Origin: SMWC01 sp045561055
GTDB lineage: Bacteria > Pseudomonadota > Gammaproteobacteria > Steroidobacterales > Rariloculaceae
DNA: 64,000 bases
NCBI GenBank assembly: GCA_045561055.1
Contig: JBJKYL010000003.1
Span: 1-64,000 of the forward strand
Reading direction: 5' to 3'
Below, piece after piece: positions 43,709 to 53,244 of the stretch. A model generated the notes under the pieces. It worked only from the letters and a program-made list of their open reading frames with translations. It had not been told where the DNA came from and did no database searches. The position numbers were made by a program, and so were the translations under genes. How positions within the stretch are numbered: position 1 is the first letter of the stretch; each line of letters starts with the position of its first letter.

Positions 43709-44361
43709 AGGGAGGTACGGTTATTTGTCCGTCGCGTTCGGTAAATATCGAGAACCCGTAAGTAATCAGTTGCAATAACGTTTGCATCGTGAGGGGCGCT
43801 GAAGATTGCTATCAGGTCCATATCAGGACCGATGAGAAAGATCGTAGAGTTGTGGGTGACACTGTAGGCATCAGAGCTTGTATGCTCGTGTCGTTCTACG
43901 ACGATACCCATTGTGGCGAGCAAGGGTTGGAGTTGTTCCCGGCTTCCGGTGACGCCGTCGAACGCCGGGCTGAAATTATTCAGATAGCGTTGAATCTGTG
44001 TCGGCGTATCCCGCTCAGAGTCGACGCTCACGAAGAGCACGCCTGGTCTGTCAATTCCTCTGTCAATCAACTCGGCCTCGACATTAGCTAGTTTATGTAG
44101 CGTCAGCGGGCAGATGTCGGGACAGTTGGTAAAACCGAAAAAAAGAAATGTAAATGTATCATTCAGATCTGATGTCTTGAATTCATTCCCAATTTGATCT
44201 ATCAGTTGTACCTGGGGAAGTACGAGCGGTTTTGGTAGGATAGTGGCGACGGTAGGCGGCTGTGAAAGCTGGCGGACATCCGATAGCCATACTGTTATGG
44301 CCGCTAACAGTACGAGCCCTACTATAAGTATTCTGACCATCGGTCCCATCACGCCGGACAT
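43705..44361 (-). CDS. SCO1/SenC-family copper chaperone
   Basis: A thioredoxin-fold protein anchored by one N-terminal membrane segment (ILIVGLVLLAAITVWL). Copper-type ligands are in NCPDICPLT (two cysteines) and the later histidine in VTHNST. Such proteins help assemble the CuA site of cytochrome c oxidase. I take ATG 44361; the frame is open to 44418, but that would overlap the divergent prmB start. No oxidase genes lie nearby. Confidence 0.9.
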   Translation of the reverse strand: MSGVMGPMVRILIVGLVLLAAITVWLSDVRQLSQPPTVATILPKPLVLPQVQLIDQIGNEFKTSDLNDTFTFLFFGFTNCPDICPLTLHKLANVEAELIDRGIDRPGVLFVSVDSERDTPTQIQRYLNNFSPAFDGVTGSREQLQPLLATMGIVVERHEHTSSDAYSVTHNSTIFLIGPDMDLIAIFSAPHDANVIATDYLRVLDIYRTRRTNNRTSL

Positions 44362-44390
44362 TATCTCACAAAGAGTATTATCGACTGTAT

Positions 44391-45293
44391 ATGACCCTCG
44401 CTGAACTTGAGAGCGCACTACTTCAAGCCATGACTGGCGATGATTGGGTTAGTTTGATTTCCCAATGCTTTGATGCGTATGACTTGAGTTTCGGACATGG
44501 AACCGAAAACTCCAGAGATGAAGCGTACTGGCTCCTCCGTAGCAAGCAGAATTGGGATGACGCTGTATGGGAAGGCGCACCCGACCCAGCACTGATAGCG
44601 TCGATAGTTGACCTTGTAAGCCGACGCGTCAATGAGCGGAAACCGTTAGCTTATCTTCTGGGTGAAGCGTGGTTCGCGGGGTTACGTTTTATCATCGATG
44701 AACGCGTGCTCGTTCCGCGTTCTCCGTTATCAGAGCTTATCAGTGGACAATTCTCGCCATGGTGTCGGCTGCAAAATGGCGATCGCATTCTCGATCTCGG
44801 TACGGGTAGTGGTTGCCTAGCTGTTGCCGCCGCCCATTATTGTCCGGGCGTCCTAGTGGATGCAGTCGACGTCTCTCCGGAGGCTCTTGAAGTGGCGCGT
44901 GTGAATGTAGCAGAACACAATCTGGGTGAACGCGTGCGCGTTATAGAGTCAAATTTGTTCGATGCGCTTGAGGATTGCTATCAAGTCATCATCTCAAATC
45001 CACCCTATGTGCCCGAATCCCGTATTGGCGAGCTGCCGCCTGAGTATAGCCATGAACCTGACTCAGCATTGGTTGGTGGTGTGTGCGGGCTGTCGCTAGT
45101 CGCGGAAATCCTTGTTCAATCGTCGCGATACCTAGTTTCCAACGGTATCCTCGTAGTCGAGGTAGGAGAATCCCGGGAAGCATTCGTCAGTGAATATCCT
45201 GACCTACCTGCCATCTGGCTCGAGTTCGAACACGGTGGCGATGGCGTCTTCGTATTGACGCGTGACGAATTGACTGGATACTTAAACAGTTAG
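44391..45293 (+). CDS. prmB: Ribosomal protein L3 N5-glutamine methyltransferase
   Basis: A SAM-dependent methyltransferase of 300 residues acting on Gln150 of protein L3. The SAM site is LDLGTGSGCLAVA, and the catalytic NPPY sits in ISNPPYVPESRI. PrmB rather than PrmC is indicated by its place upstream of aroC and by the N-terminal helical domain. Confidence 0.93.
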   Translation: MTLAELESALLQAMTGDDWVSLISQCFDAYDLSFGHGTENSRDEAYWLLRSKQNWDDAVWEGAPDPALIASIVDLVSRRVNERKPLAYLLGEAWFAGLRFIIDERVLVPRSPLSELISGQFSPWCRLQNGDRILDLGTGSGCLAVAAAHYCPGVLVDAVDVSPEALEVARVNVAEHNLGERVRVIESNLFDALEDCYQVIISNPPYVPESRIGELPPEYSHEPDSALVGGVCGLSLVAEILVQSSRYLVSNGILVVEVGESREAFVSEYPDLPAIWLEFEHGGDGVFVLTRDELTGYLNS

Positions 45294-45352
45294 CAGCAGG
45301 GAATGGTAGTCTGCGATAACGTGACTTGCTTGTGGCAAGGGATATTTAGACT

Positions 45353-46456
45353 ATGGCTGGCGACACATTTGGACGTCTATTCACCGTAACGACCTTCGGC
45401 GAGAGCCACGGGCCCAGTATGGGTTGCGTAGTTGATGGCTGTCCGCCTGGCGTTAGGTTAACTGAGGCAGATATTCAAGCAGACCTCGACCGCCGTCGGC
45501 CAGGTCGCTCGCGGCACGTTACTCAGCGTAAAGAACCCGATCAGGTCAAGATTCTCTCCGGGGTTTTCGAAGGGGTTACGACGGGTACCGCGATTGGACT
45601 AGCTGTTGAGAACGTCGATCAACGGTCGCGTGACTACAGTAAGATTAAAGATAGTTTCCGGCCAGGGCATGCCGACTATAGCTATCAGCAGAAATATGGG
45701 ATCCGCGATTATCGCGGTGGAGGTCGGGCATCTGCGCGCGAGACTGTAATGAGGGTGGCCGCGGGAGGTATTGCTCGTAAGTATTTAACTGACCATTTAG
45801 GCGTCAAGATAACAGGCTATCTTGCGCAACTAGGGCCGCATTGTCTTGCTGCACAGGACTTAAGTATTGTTAACGATAATCCGTTTTTTTGTGCTGAGCC
45901 GGACAAACTCGATGAACTCGAAAGCTTCATGGATGCTTTGCGTAAGGCAGGAGATTCGATCGGTGCACGTATCAATATTGTTGCAAGTGGTGTCCCGCCA
46001 GGTTTAGGGGAACCGGTGTTCGATAAGCTTGAAGCATCGATCGCCCATGCCCTAATGAGCATTAATGCGGTAAAAGGCGTTGAATTTGGTGACGGTTTTA
46101 AGTGTGTGGAGCAGCGCGGTAGTGAGCATAGAGATGAGATGACACCGGACGGATTCACCAAGAATTCATCAGGCGGTACCTTAGGCGGTATTTCTTCAGG
46201 TCAGGATATTCTCGTGAGCATTGCTTTGAAGCCTACCTCAAGTATTCAGGTGCCGGGAGGGACTGTTGATCGCAAAGGTCGTGCAACCGAGATTGTTACT
46301 ACCGGTCGTCACGATCCTTGTGTGGGTTTGCGGGCAACACCTATCGCGGAGGCTATGTTAGCTCTGACGTTGATCGACCATTATCTTAGGCATAGAGCTC
46401 AGAATGCCGATGTTATTTCAGAAACGCCAGCGATCGGCGCTGAGCGGGAAGCCTGA
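45353..46456 (+). CDS. aroC: Chorismate synthase
   Basis: Last step of the shikimate pathway, EPSP to chorismate, needing reduced FMN. 367 residues with GESHG near the start, RPGHADYSY, the Arg-rich GGGRASARETVMRVAAG and a late RHDPCVGLRA signature. The prmB-aroC order is common in gammaproteobacteria. Confidence 0.96.
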   Translation: MAGDTFGRLFTVTTFGESHGPSMGCVVDGCPPGVRLTEADIQADLDRRRPGRSRHVTQRKEPDQVKILSGVFEGVTTGTAIGLAVENVDQRSRDYSKIKDSFRPGHADYSYQQKYGIRDYRGGGRASARETVMRVAAGGIARKYLTDHLGVKITGYLAQLGPHCLAAQDLSIVNDNPFFCAEPDKLDELESFMDALRKAGDSIGARINIVASGVPPGLGEPVFDKLEASIAHALMSINAVKGVEFGDGFKCVEQRGSEHRDEMTPDGFTKNSSGGTLGGISSGQDILVSIALKPTSSIQVPGGTVDRKGRATEIVTTGRHDPCVGLRATPIAEAMLALTLIDHYLRHRAQNADVISETPAIGAEREA

Positions 46457-46487
46457 AGCACCTTACATTTCTAGTACAGGGGCCCTA

Positions 46488-47510
46488 ATGTTGAAGAAGT
46501 ATGATATTGCCGTTGCGGGGGCGACCGGGTTAGTGGGTGATGCCATGATACGGATCCTTGAGGAACGAAATTTTCCGATAGGTAATTTTTACCCGTTAGC
46601 GAGCCAGCAGTCTGCCGGCCGTACTCTCGAGTTTTGTGGTGAGACGTATGAGATAGAGGCACTGGACGATTTTGATTTCTCTAAAACCCAGCTCGCCTTT
46701 TTCTCGGCTGGTGGATCCGTATCCGAAAAACATGCTCCGCGAGCGGCATCTGCGGGTACGGTTGTGATCGATAACACGTCACATTTTCGTTATGAGGAGG
46801 ATGTTCCACTTGTCGTACCAGAGTGTAATCCTCAGCGGATTGCCGAATACTCTAACCGCGGCATCATTGCTAATCCAAATTGTTCTACAATCCAGATGCT
46901 GGTAGCACTTCAGCCGATTCACAGTGCCGTTGGTATTGAGCGAGTTAATGTGGCGACCTATCAGGCTATGTCGGGGGCCGGGCGTATCGCAATGGATGCG
47001 TTGACAGAGCAAACTCGGGCACACTTGGCTGGATCTAAAGCCGTTGGAATAGGCGGGGAGAAGCCTGTTGCATTTAATGCTGTGCCGAAGATCTCGGATA
47101 TTACAAAGACAGGCTATACCGTAGAGGAAATGAAGATGGTCTGGGAAACCCGTAAGATTCTGGAAGATCCAGATATTATGGTAAATCCTACCTGTGTCCG
47201 GATACCCGTTTATTTTGGTCATTCCGAGGCGGTGCATATCGAAACACGAACTAAAATCACGGTTAGGGAAACGCAGCAATTACTAAATTCGGCGCCGGGT
47301 ATCGAGCTTCTAGATGGTCTCGAGCCGGGCGCTTATCCTACGGCCATGACTGATGCTGCACATCGAGATGCTGTCTTCGTTGGACGTATTCGCGAAGATT
47401 TGTCCCATCCTCGGGGCTTGGATTTGTGGGTAGTTGCTGACAATGTCCGAAAAGGTGCGGCGTTGAATAGCATTCAGATCGCGGAGATATTGGTAAGTCA
47501 ATTTATGTGA
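46488..47510 (+). CDS. asd: Aspartate-semialdehyde dehydrogenase
   Basis: Reduces aspartyl phosphate for lysine, threonine and methionine synthesis. The frame is open from 46404, but AGGGG at 46478-46482 and the family N-terminus KKYDIAVAGATGLVG favour ATG 46488 (340 residues). The catalytic cysteine is Cys132 in NPNCSTIQM. It is followed by fimV, the order seen in Pseudomonas. Confidence 0.95.
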   Translation: MLKKYDIAVAGATGLVGDAMIRILEERNFPIGNFYPLASQQSAGRTLEFCGETYEIEALDDFDFSKTQLAFFSAGGSVSEKHAPRAASAGTVVIDNTSHFRYEEDVPLVVPECNPQRIAEYSNRGIIANPNCSTIQMLVALQPIHSAVGIERVNVATYQAMSGAGRIAMDALTEQTRAHLAGSKAVGIGGEKPVAFNAVPKISDITKTGYTVEEMKMVWETRKILEDPDIMVNPTCVRIPVYFGHSEAVHIETRTKITVRETQQLLNSAPGIELLDGLEPGAYPTAMTDAAHRDAVFVGRIREDLSHPRGLDLWVVADNVRKGAALNSIQIAEILVSQFM

Positions 47511-47604
47511 TGTATCGTTTTACCCAGTGTCGTTAGAGCTTGGGGATTGCGTATTGGAAGACCTTACTGTGTCGGCTAAGGTTGTATTCGGGAGAGAATA
47601 GTCC

Positions 47605-49026
47605 ATGAAACCAACTATACGTTGGGGTGCGCTAGCATTTCTACTTACTCCTTTCGGGTCTTGGGCGCTCGAGTTAGGGGATATTGGGCTTGTTTCGGCA
47701 CGTAATCAGCCACTCGATGCGAAAATCGAGCTTGTTTCGGTCACTGAGGATGAACTTACCACGCTGAGCGTTAAACTTGCGAGTTTTGAAACCTTCGAGC
47801 GCTATGGTATTGATCGCCCTGATTTCCTTACCGGGATTTTGTTTCAGGTCGACGTCGACAATCTGGGTAGTGCAGTTGTTTCCGTGTCTTCGCGAGAACC
47901 TATCGAAGACTTTTTCGTCACGATGCTGGTAGACGCAACCTGGGAGGGTGGGAGATTCCTTCGAGGATATACGGTTTTATTGGATTCCCCGGCACAGTTG
48001 CCTGTATCGGAACCGCAGCTCAAGACCCTGAACTATGGTCCTGTTCAACCCTCGGAGACCTTGTCGTCGATCGCTTCCCAGTCCCGACCGATGGGCGTCA
48101 CTCTTAATCAGATGATGGTTGCTATCTACCAGGAAAACCCGCAATCCTTCAGCGGGAATATGAATACGCTGCATCAGGGCGCGGTCTTGCGGATACCGCA
48201 GTTGGACTCAGTTAGTTCAACGGTTGCGAGCCAGGGCGCTAATCGAGAGGGCGTTCTGTGGCGCGGAGATGGGGAAGATGCGCTAAGTCCGCAGTTTGCG
48301 GAATTGGACAACATTGTAGAACGTGCAGTGCCTGCGGTGGCCGACAACGCTACGTTATCTGTGATCGCTGAGTTCGAAGTCGAACGCGAAAGATTCCTTA
48401 GCGAGATAGAGAGTAGCCGGCTGCTGCTTGAGGATCGGGATCAACAACTAAAAGCTTTGCAGGCGCAGCTTGTGGCTACACAAGCGTTTTGGACGGCCTT
48501 AGACAACGAGTTTGAGCCGGCGTTGGTTGATGAAGCTAAGCAAATGGCAGAGATGGGCTCCGTCATTGTTCCGCCAGCCGCTTCGACCAGCGCAATAACG
48601 CCGATGGTCCAACCATTACTGATGCTAAGGGGCTTGAGTTGGATTTTTAGTCCGATAGTGTTGATCGGGCTCGGACTGGTCACGTTGACCGGGTCAACTA
48701 TGTGGTATTTACGTCATAGAGAGCAAGATGCGGACGATGTGACTAGTCGCTGGCAGGCGCTGGGAGCGGATTTGGATGATGACGGTGTCTCAAGCAATAT
48801 CGTCCAGGAAAAAGTATTCAATGAAGACGGAGAGGATGTCGTCGTGGACGAATCACCATATGCTGATTCTATTACTACGATGGAAGTAGGGACGAGACTC
48901 GATTTGGCTCGAGCCTACGCAGACATGGGTAATGCCGAAGACGCTCGCAGCATTCTGGATGAGGTCCTGAAGGAAGGAGACGATGATCAGCAGGCGGAAG
49001 CGAAAGATATCATCGACAATCTCTAA
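47605..49026 (+). CDS. fimV: FimV-type pilus/polar assembly protein
   Basis: An inner-membrane protein with a signal peptide (cleavage near SWA-LE), the FimV N-terminal domain (LGDIGLVSARNQPLDAKIEL), a LysM-like domain near 135-195 that binds peptidoglycan, a coiled coil near 255-290, one membrane segment (about 348-366) and a C-terminal TPR unit (TRLDLARAYADMGNAEDA). At 473 residues it is shorter than Pseudomonas FimV. It normally organises type IV pilus and polar proteins. Confidence 0.9.
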   Translation: MKPTIRWGALAFLLTPFGSWALELGDIGLVSARNQPLDAKIELVSVTEDELTTLSVKLASFETFERYGIDRPDFLTGILFQVDVDNLGSAVVSVSSREPIEDFFVTMLVDATWEGGRFLRGYTVLLDSPAQLPVSEPQLKTLNYGPVQPSETLSSIASQSRPMGVTLNQMMVAIYQENPQSFSGNMNTLHQGAVLRIPQLDSVSSTVASQGANREGVLWRGDGEDALSPQFAELDNIVERAVPAVADNATLSVIAEFEVERERFLSEIESSRLLLEDRDQQLKALQAQLVATQAFWTALDNEFEPALVDEAKQMAEMGSVIVPPAASTSAITPMVQPLLMLRGLSWIFSPIVLIGLGLVTLTGSTMWYLRHREQDADDVTSRWQALGADLDDDGVSSNIVQEKVFNEDGEDVVVDESPYADSITTMEVGTRLDLARAYADMGNAEDARSILDEVLKEGDDDQQAEAKDIIDNL

Positions 49027-49036
49027 GCTGTTTTAA

Positions 49037-49825
49037 GTGAAGTCTACTGTGCGTATAGCTCTTGGTCTCGAGTATGACGGGACAGACTTTGTCGGCTGGC
49101 AGTCACAACGGGATTGCCGCAGTGTTCAAGAGCTTGTAACTGAGGCAGTAATCGCGGTTGCTGATCACCCTTTAACTGTGGCTGGTTCCGGTCGCACTGA
49201 CGCAGGTGTCCATGCCGCCCAACAGGTTGCGCATTTTGACACTCAAGCCAATCGCCAGGCACGGCAGTGGCTGCTTGGCATTAACTCTAATCTTCCTCCC
49301 GATATTGCCGTTCAGTGGGTAAAGGAAGTTGCGCCTGATTTTGACGCCCGCCGATCGGCAATGTGGCGGCGCTATCGTTATCAGATTCAGCAACGCCTCG
49401 TACGATCCGCATTGTCGCGAAGAGGGGTTTGGTGGTTGCGGGATCCTCTCGATTGCAGTTTGATGACAGCGGCAGCTACGGCTTGGTTAGGTGAAAATGA
49501 CTTCTCTGCATTCAGAGCTGCCGGTTGTCAATCCTCTACTCCGATGCGCCGTCTTTTAGCTGTGGAGATTGAGGAAAATAATTCGATAATTGCTTTAGAT
49601 TTCACGGCGAACGCTTTTCTGCAACACATGGTGCGAAATTTTGTTGGTGTGCTTGTCGCTATCGGGAGTGGCCGAGAACCGCCAGAATGGGCCGCTCAGG
49701 TCCTTGCTAGTCGAGATCGGACTCAGGGGGGGGTGGCTGCTCCGCCGCAGGGATTAACTCTACTAGAGGTAGCATACCCAAAGCGTTTCGAGATTCCAAC
49801 GGCCCCTGATTCCTGGTTAAACTAA
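49037..49825 (+). CDS. truA: tRNA pseudouridine synthase A
   Basis: Makes pseudouridine at tRNA positions 38-40. 262 residues, GTG start; the catalytic aspartate is Asp55 in GSGRTDAGVHA. It begins 10 bases after fimV. In relatives the tryptophan genes trpF, trpB and trpA often follow; here accD comes next after 83 bases. Confidence 0.95.
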   Translation: MKSTVRIALGLEYDGTDFVGWQSQRDCRSVQELVTEAVIAVADHPLTVAGSGRTDAGVHAAQQVAHFDTQANRQARQWLLGINSNLPPDIAVQWVKEVAPDFDARRSAMWRRYRYQIQQRLVRSALSRRGVWWLRDPLDCSLMTAAATAWLGENDFSAFRAAGCQSSTPMRRLLAVEIEENNSIIALDFTANAFLQHMVRNFVGVLVAIGSGREPPEWAAQVLASRDRTQGGVAAPPQGLTLLEVAYPKRFEIPTAPDSWLN

Positions 49826-49908
49826 CTTTAGCGTTAGAGAGTCCGAACTGTGCCGATGTGGTGTTTTAGTTATTATTCTCCCTCTCATCCGCGGTTAAAA
49901 ATGTTTTT

Positions 49909-50769
49909 ATGAGCTGGTTTGAAAAATTAATACCCTCTCGGATAACAACCGCGAGGCGGAAACGCTCGGTGCCCGAGGGATTGTGGGTTAAATGCGATGG
50001 TTGCGATGCGCAACTTTACCGAGCTGAACTCAAGCGCAATCTATTAGTTTGTCCAAAGTGCAAATATCATATGCGTATTAGTGCGCGAGATCGTTTGGAT
50101 ATGTTTCTTGATGCGGACTCGGGGCACGAGATTGCTGCCAAATTGGAACCCAAGGATCCTCTGAAATTTCGAGACAGCAAGCGCTATCGCGATCGTCTAA
50201 GAAAGGCGCAGACGGATACAGGCGAACAGGAGGCGCTTGTTGTATGTGCTGGGAGCGTGAAAGCTATTCCTGTTGTAGTCGGGGTCTTTGAATTTGGTTT
50301 TATGGCGGGATCGATGGGCTCGGTCGTCGGGGAGCGCTTTGTTCGCGGTGTGCGCTATAGCGTCGAGCATCAACGACCGTTTATATGTTTTGTCGCTAGC
50401 GGTGGTGCGCGTATGCAGGAAGCTTTGTTCTCATTGTTACAGATGGCAAAGACAAGCTCTGCTTTGACGGATCTGGCGGAGGCAGGGTTACCCTACATTT
50501 CGGTCATGACTGACCCTACGACTGGTGGTGTGTCGGCGAGTTTGGCCTTGCTCGGTGATATCAATCTTGCGGAGCCAGGCGCATTGATTGGCTTTGCGGG
50601 TCCGCGGGTTATTGAACAGACCGTCGGGGAGAAACTACCCGAGGGATTCCAGCGATCCGAGTTTCTGTTGGAAAAGGGAGCTCTAGATATGATTGTCGAC
50701 CGCCGTGAGACTCGGGACACCATTGCCGCGTTGTTAGCGAAAATGATGGATCGTTTGCGGCCAGTTTGA
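49909..50769 (+). CDS. accD: Acetyl-CoA carboxylase carboxyltransferase subunit beta
   Basis: First committed step of fatty acid synthesis, with AccA. 286 residues: a four-cysteine zinc ribbon (C29, C32, C48, C51) followed by the crotonase-like fold with GGARMQEA and TTGGVSAS. It overlaps folC by 4 bases. Confidence 0.96.
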   Translation: MSWFEKLIPSRITTARRKRSVPEGLWVKCDGCDAQLYRAELKRNLLVCPKCKYHMRISARDRLDMFLDADSGHEIAAKLEPKDPLKFRDSKRYRDRLRKAQTDTGEQEALVVCAGSVKAIPVVVGVFEFGFMAGSMGSVVGERFVRGVRYSVEHQRPFICFVASGGARMQEALFSLLQMAKTSSALTDLAEAGLPYISVMTDPTTGGVSASLALLGDINLAEPGALIGFAGPRVIEQTVGEKLPEGFQRSEFLLEKGALDMIVDRRETRDTIAALLAKMMDRLRPV

Positions 50770-52088
50770 AGGCGAACCGAAATCCAGCGCTGGAACAATT
50801 TACTACCCTCGGCGAATGGCTGAGCTGGCTTGAGAATCTCCACCATAGGAAGATTGATCTCAGTCTGGGCCGGGTTAAAGCCGTACTGTCTGCTATGGAT
50901 CTTGAGCAGCCTCCCTATGGAATTATCACGATAGGCGGAACGAACGGCAAGGGATCCTGTGTTGCGATACTCGAAAGTATCTACGTGGAGTCAGGATACC
51001 GGGTTGGAGCATTTACTTCGCCGCATCTGTGGAAGTTTAACGAGAGGGTGCGCGTGAATCGCCGCGATGCGACCGATGACGAACTGATTGCCGCATTCCG
51101 CGCGATCGATTCGGTGCGTGGAGATGTGACTCTGTCCTATTTCGAATATTCTACGCTGGTCGCAATTGTTTTTTTTGCTACATCGGGAGTCGACGTTGCG
51201 ATACTCGAGGTGGGTCTAGGTGGTCGCCTAGATGCGGTCAATGCGCTGAATCCCGATGCAAGCATGATAGTCAGCATCGATCTCGATCACGAGAAGTGGC
51301 TTGGCGATACGCGTGAAGCCATCGGTATCGAGAAAGCTGGAATTTTGCGTCCGGGTAGACCTGCTGTAATTGCGGATCGAGCGCCTCCTAATTCGCTCTT
51401 CGATTATGCCTCCGATCATGCTATCGAACTGCAACTGCTCGGTAGGGACTTCGACTACGATGTCCCATCGGAAGAAGCCTGGCGGTATACTTCAGTAAGC
51501 GCAGAAGTTAGCAATTTGCCTGTGCCGTCGTTCGGCGGTAGTGTGCGGTTTGCTAATGCCGCGGCGTGTATAGCTCTCGTTCACTCGCTCCAGGATAAAA
51601 TACCCTTCGAAAATTTCGCGTTAGCGCGTGGAATTATCCGGACACAAATCGCAGGAAGGATAGAGCGACGATACCTGAACGGTGTTGAATGGATTTTCGA
51701 TGTTGCCCACAATCCGGCTGCTGCCCGGATTCTTGCTGAAGAACTACAGCGCCGCAAACAGCCAGGTAAAACTATTGCGATATTCGCGGCGATGGCTGAT
51801 AAGGATATTTTCGGACTTATTGACCCGTTACTGCCGTTTATTGACCATTGGCTTGTGACGAGGGCTGACCTAGAAAGAGGCGCAACTGAAAATACATTGA
51901 TCGATGTGCTAGCGGAGCGTTGCGTCGTGCCTATGGATGCGCGTACTGAAGTTGCTGACGCTTGTGGTTGCGCAAAAAATCTTGCGGAGGAGGGCGACAG
52001 GGTACTGGTATTTGGGTCGTTTTATATTGTTGGTCCCGCAATGACTTGGCTTGGGCTATACTGCGATCCGTCATTACCGGACGATTGA
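50766..52088 (+). CDS. folC: Bifunctional folylpolyglutamate/dihydrofolate synthase
   Basis: Adds glutamates to folates and makes dihydrofolate. 440 residues of the Mur ligase fold: P-loop GGTNGKGS, LEVGLGGRLDAVN and the later DVAHNPAA. TTG start in a TTGA overlap with the accD stop, so it is translationally coupled. It continues the accD-folC-SPOR-cvpA-purF operon. Confidence 0.95.
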   Translation: MKANRNPALEQFTTLGEWLSWLENLHHRKIDLSLGRVKAVLSAMDLEQPPYGIITIGGTNGKGSCVAILESIYVESGYRVGAFTSPHLWKFNERVRVNRRDATDDELIAAFRAIDSVRGDVTLSYFEYSTLVAIVFFATSGVDVAILEVGLGGRLDAVNALNPDASMIVSIDLDHEKWLGDTREAIGIEKAGILRPGRPAVIADRAPPNSLFDYASDHAIELQLLGRDFDYDVPSEEAWRYTSVSAEVSNLPVPSFGGSVRFANAAACIALVHSLQDKIPFENFALARGIIRTQIAGRIERRYLNGVEWIFDVAHNPAAARILAEELQRRKQPGKTIAIFAAMADKDIFGLIDPLLPFIDHWLVTRADLERGATENTLIDVLAERCVVPMDARTEVADACGCAKNLAEEGDRVLVFGSFYIVGPAMTWLGLYCDPSLPDD

Positions 52089-52097
52089 TCCATTCAG

Positions 52098-52655
52098 ATG
52101 GACCGGGACTTAAAGGAAAGAGTAGTTGGTGCGGCGGTGCTCGTAGGCCTTGGTGTGTGGCTGATCCCTTGGTTTCTGGATGGGCCCGAGCAATCAGTGG
52201 GTACGGAACCAGACGTTCTCGAGTTGCCGAGACAGACAGATGCCTCTGCGTTGCGACATCAAATAATTACTCTGAATAGTGACCGTGATTTACCGGTTTC
52301 GGTAGCACAAACAAATCCTGAGACAGCGCTCGCGGGTGGTGCCGATGTGCAAAGCTCACTTCGCGAGCCGGTAATACCGCCTGTGAGCGCCGCTTCTAAT
52401 CTGGAACCAGGCGCTTCCTTAAATGCCACAGACGAAGTTGGTTGGTTCGTTCAGGTAGGTAGTTACGCGGACGAGGAAAATGCGCGTAGACAGGCCGACC
52501 GAGTTTCGAGTTATGGATTTGAGGCAAGCGTCTCGAGTTTCGGTTCTATGCAGCGCGTCCGAGTAGGTCCGCAATCGTCACGGGAGGCTGCGGAGTTGGT
52601 CGTTTCGTCATTGTTGGTGCATGGTTTTGTGGCACAGGTAGTTCTAGAGGAATAA
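52098..52655 (+). CDS. SPOR-domain protein (DedD-like)
   Basis: 185 residues: a short N-terminal cytoplasmic piece, one membrane segment (about 10-27), a low-complexity periplasmic linker and a C-terminal SPOR domain (about 110-185; WFVQVGSYADEENARRQADR) that binds denuded septal glycan. Position between folC and cvpA is that of dedD in other gammaproteobacteria. Confidence 0.88.
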   Translation: MDRDLKERVVGAAVLVGLGVWLIPWFLDGPEQSVGTEPDVLELPRQTDASALRHQIITLNSDRDLPVSVAQTNPETALAGGADVQSSLREPVIPPVSAASNLEPGASLNATDEVGWFVQVGSYADEENARRQADRVSSYGFEASVSSFGSMQRVRVGPQSSREAAELVVSSLLVHGFVAQVVLEE

Positions 52656-52662
52656 CATTTAG

Positions 52663-53172
52663 TTGGATTCAACCATTGTGTCCTGGGTAGATTTGTTGAT
52701 GATCGCTGTTTGCATAGTTCCCGCGGGGCTTGGGTTCTTGCGTGGCTTTGCACACGAGGCTCTTTCGACTGTTACCTGGCTCGCGGCGATCTGGTTTGCT
52801 TGGCGCTTCGCTTGGTTGGTTGAGTCCTTTCTCGGCGATTGGACATTCGCGCCCGAACTTAAAATTTGGGTGGCACGAGCGTTAGTTTTTCTGTTTTTTT
52901 TGATCGTCGGAGGTTTGATTGCCCGGTCGGTTCGTGGACTTGTTCGGCGCTCGGCGCTCGGCGGTACGGATAGAATCCTAGGCTCGGTATTTGGGTTTGC
53001 GTGGGGATTACTCATCATCGGTTTGGTCGTCGTTATGCTGCAGTGGTTTGGTCTCGATCAAAATCCGTGGTGGCAGGAAGCAATGCTAAGCCCGTTAGGC
53101 GAGCGCATCGCTGATGGAGTTCGTTACTACCTCGCATTGGGCGGCAGTTATCTAGTAAGTAAGGACGTTTGA
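52663..53172 (+). CDS. cvpA: CvpA family membrane protein
   Basis: 169 residues, TTG start, four likely membrane segments with the family pattern VDLLMIAVCIVPAGLGFLRG near the N-terminus. The family is required for colicin V export in E. coli and is implicated in envelope integrity. It precedes purF by about 70 bases, as usual. Confidence 0.92.
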   Translation: MDSTIVSWVDLLMIAVCIVPAGLGFLRGFAHEALSTVTWLAAIWFAWRFAWLVESFLGDWTFAPELKIWVARALVFLFFLIVGGLIARSVRGLVRRSALGGTDRILGSVFGFAWGLLIIGLVVVMLQWFGLDQNPWWQEAMLSPLGERIADGVRYYLALGGSYLVSKDV

Positions 53173-53244
53173 AGAACAGTCTAACAACATCAGTACGCTC
53201 TCGAAGGCTGAGTGCAAACATGTAATCGTTTAGAGGTTTATTTA

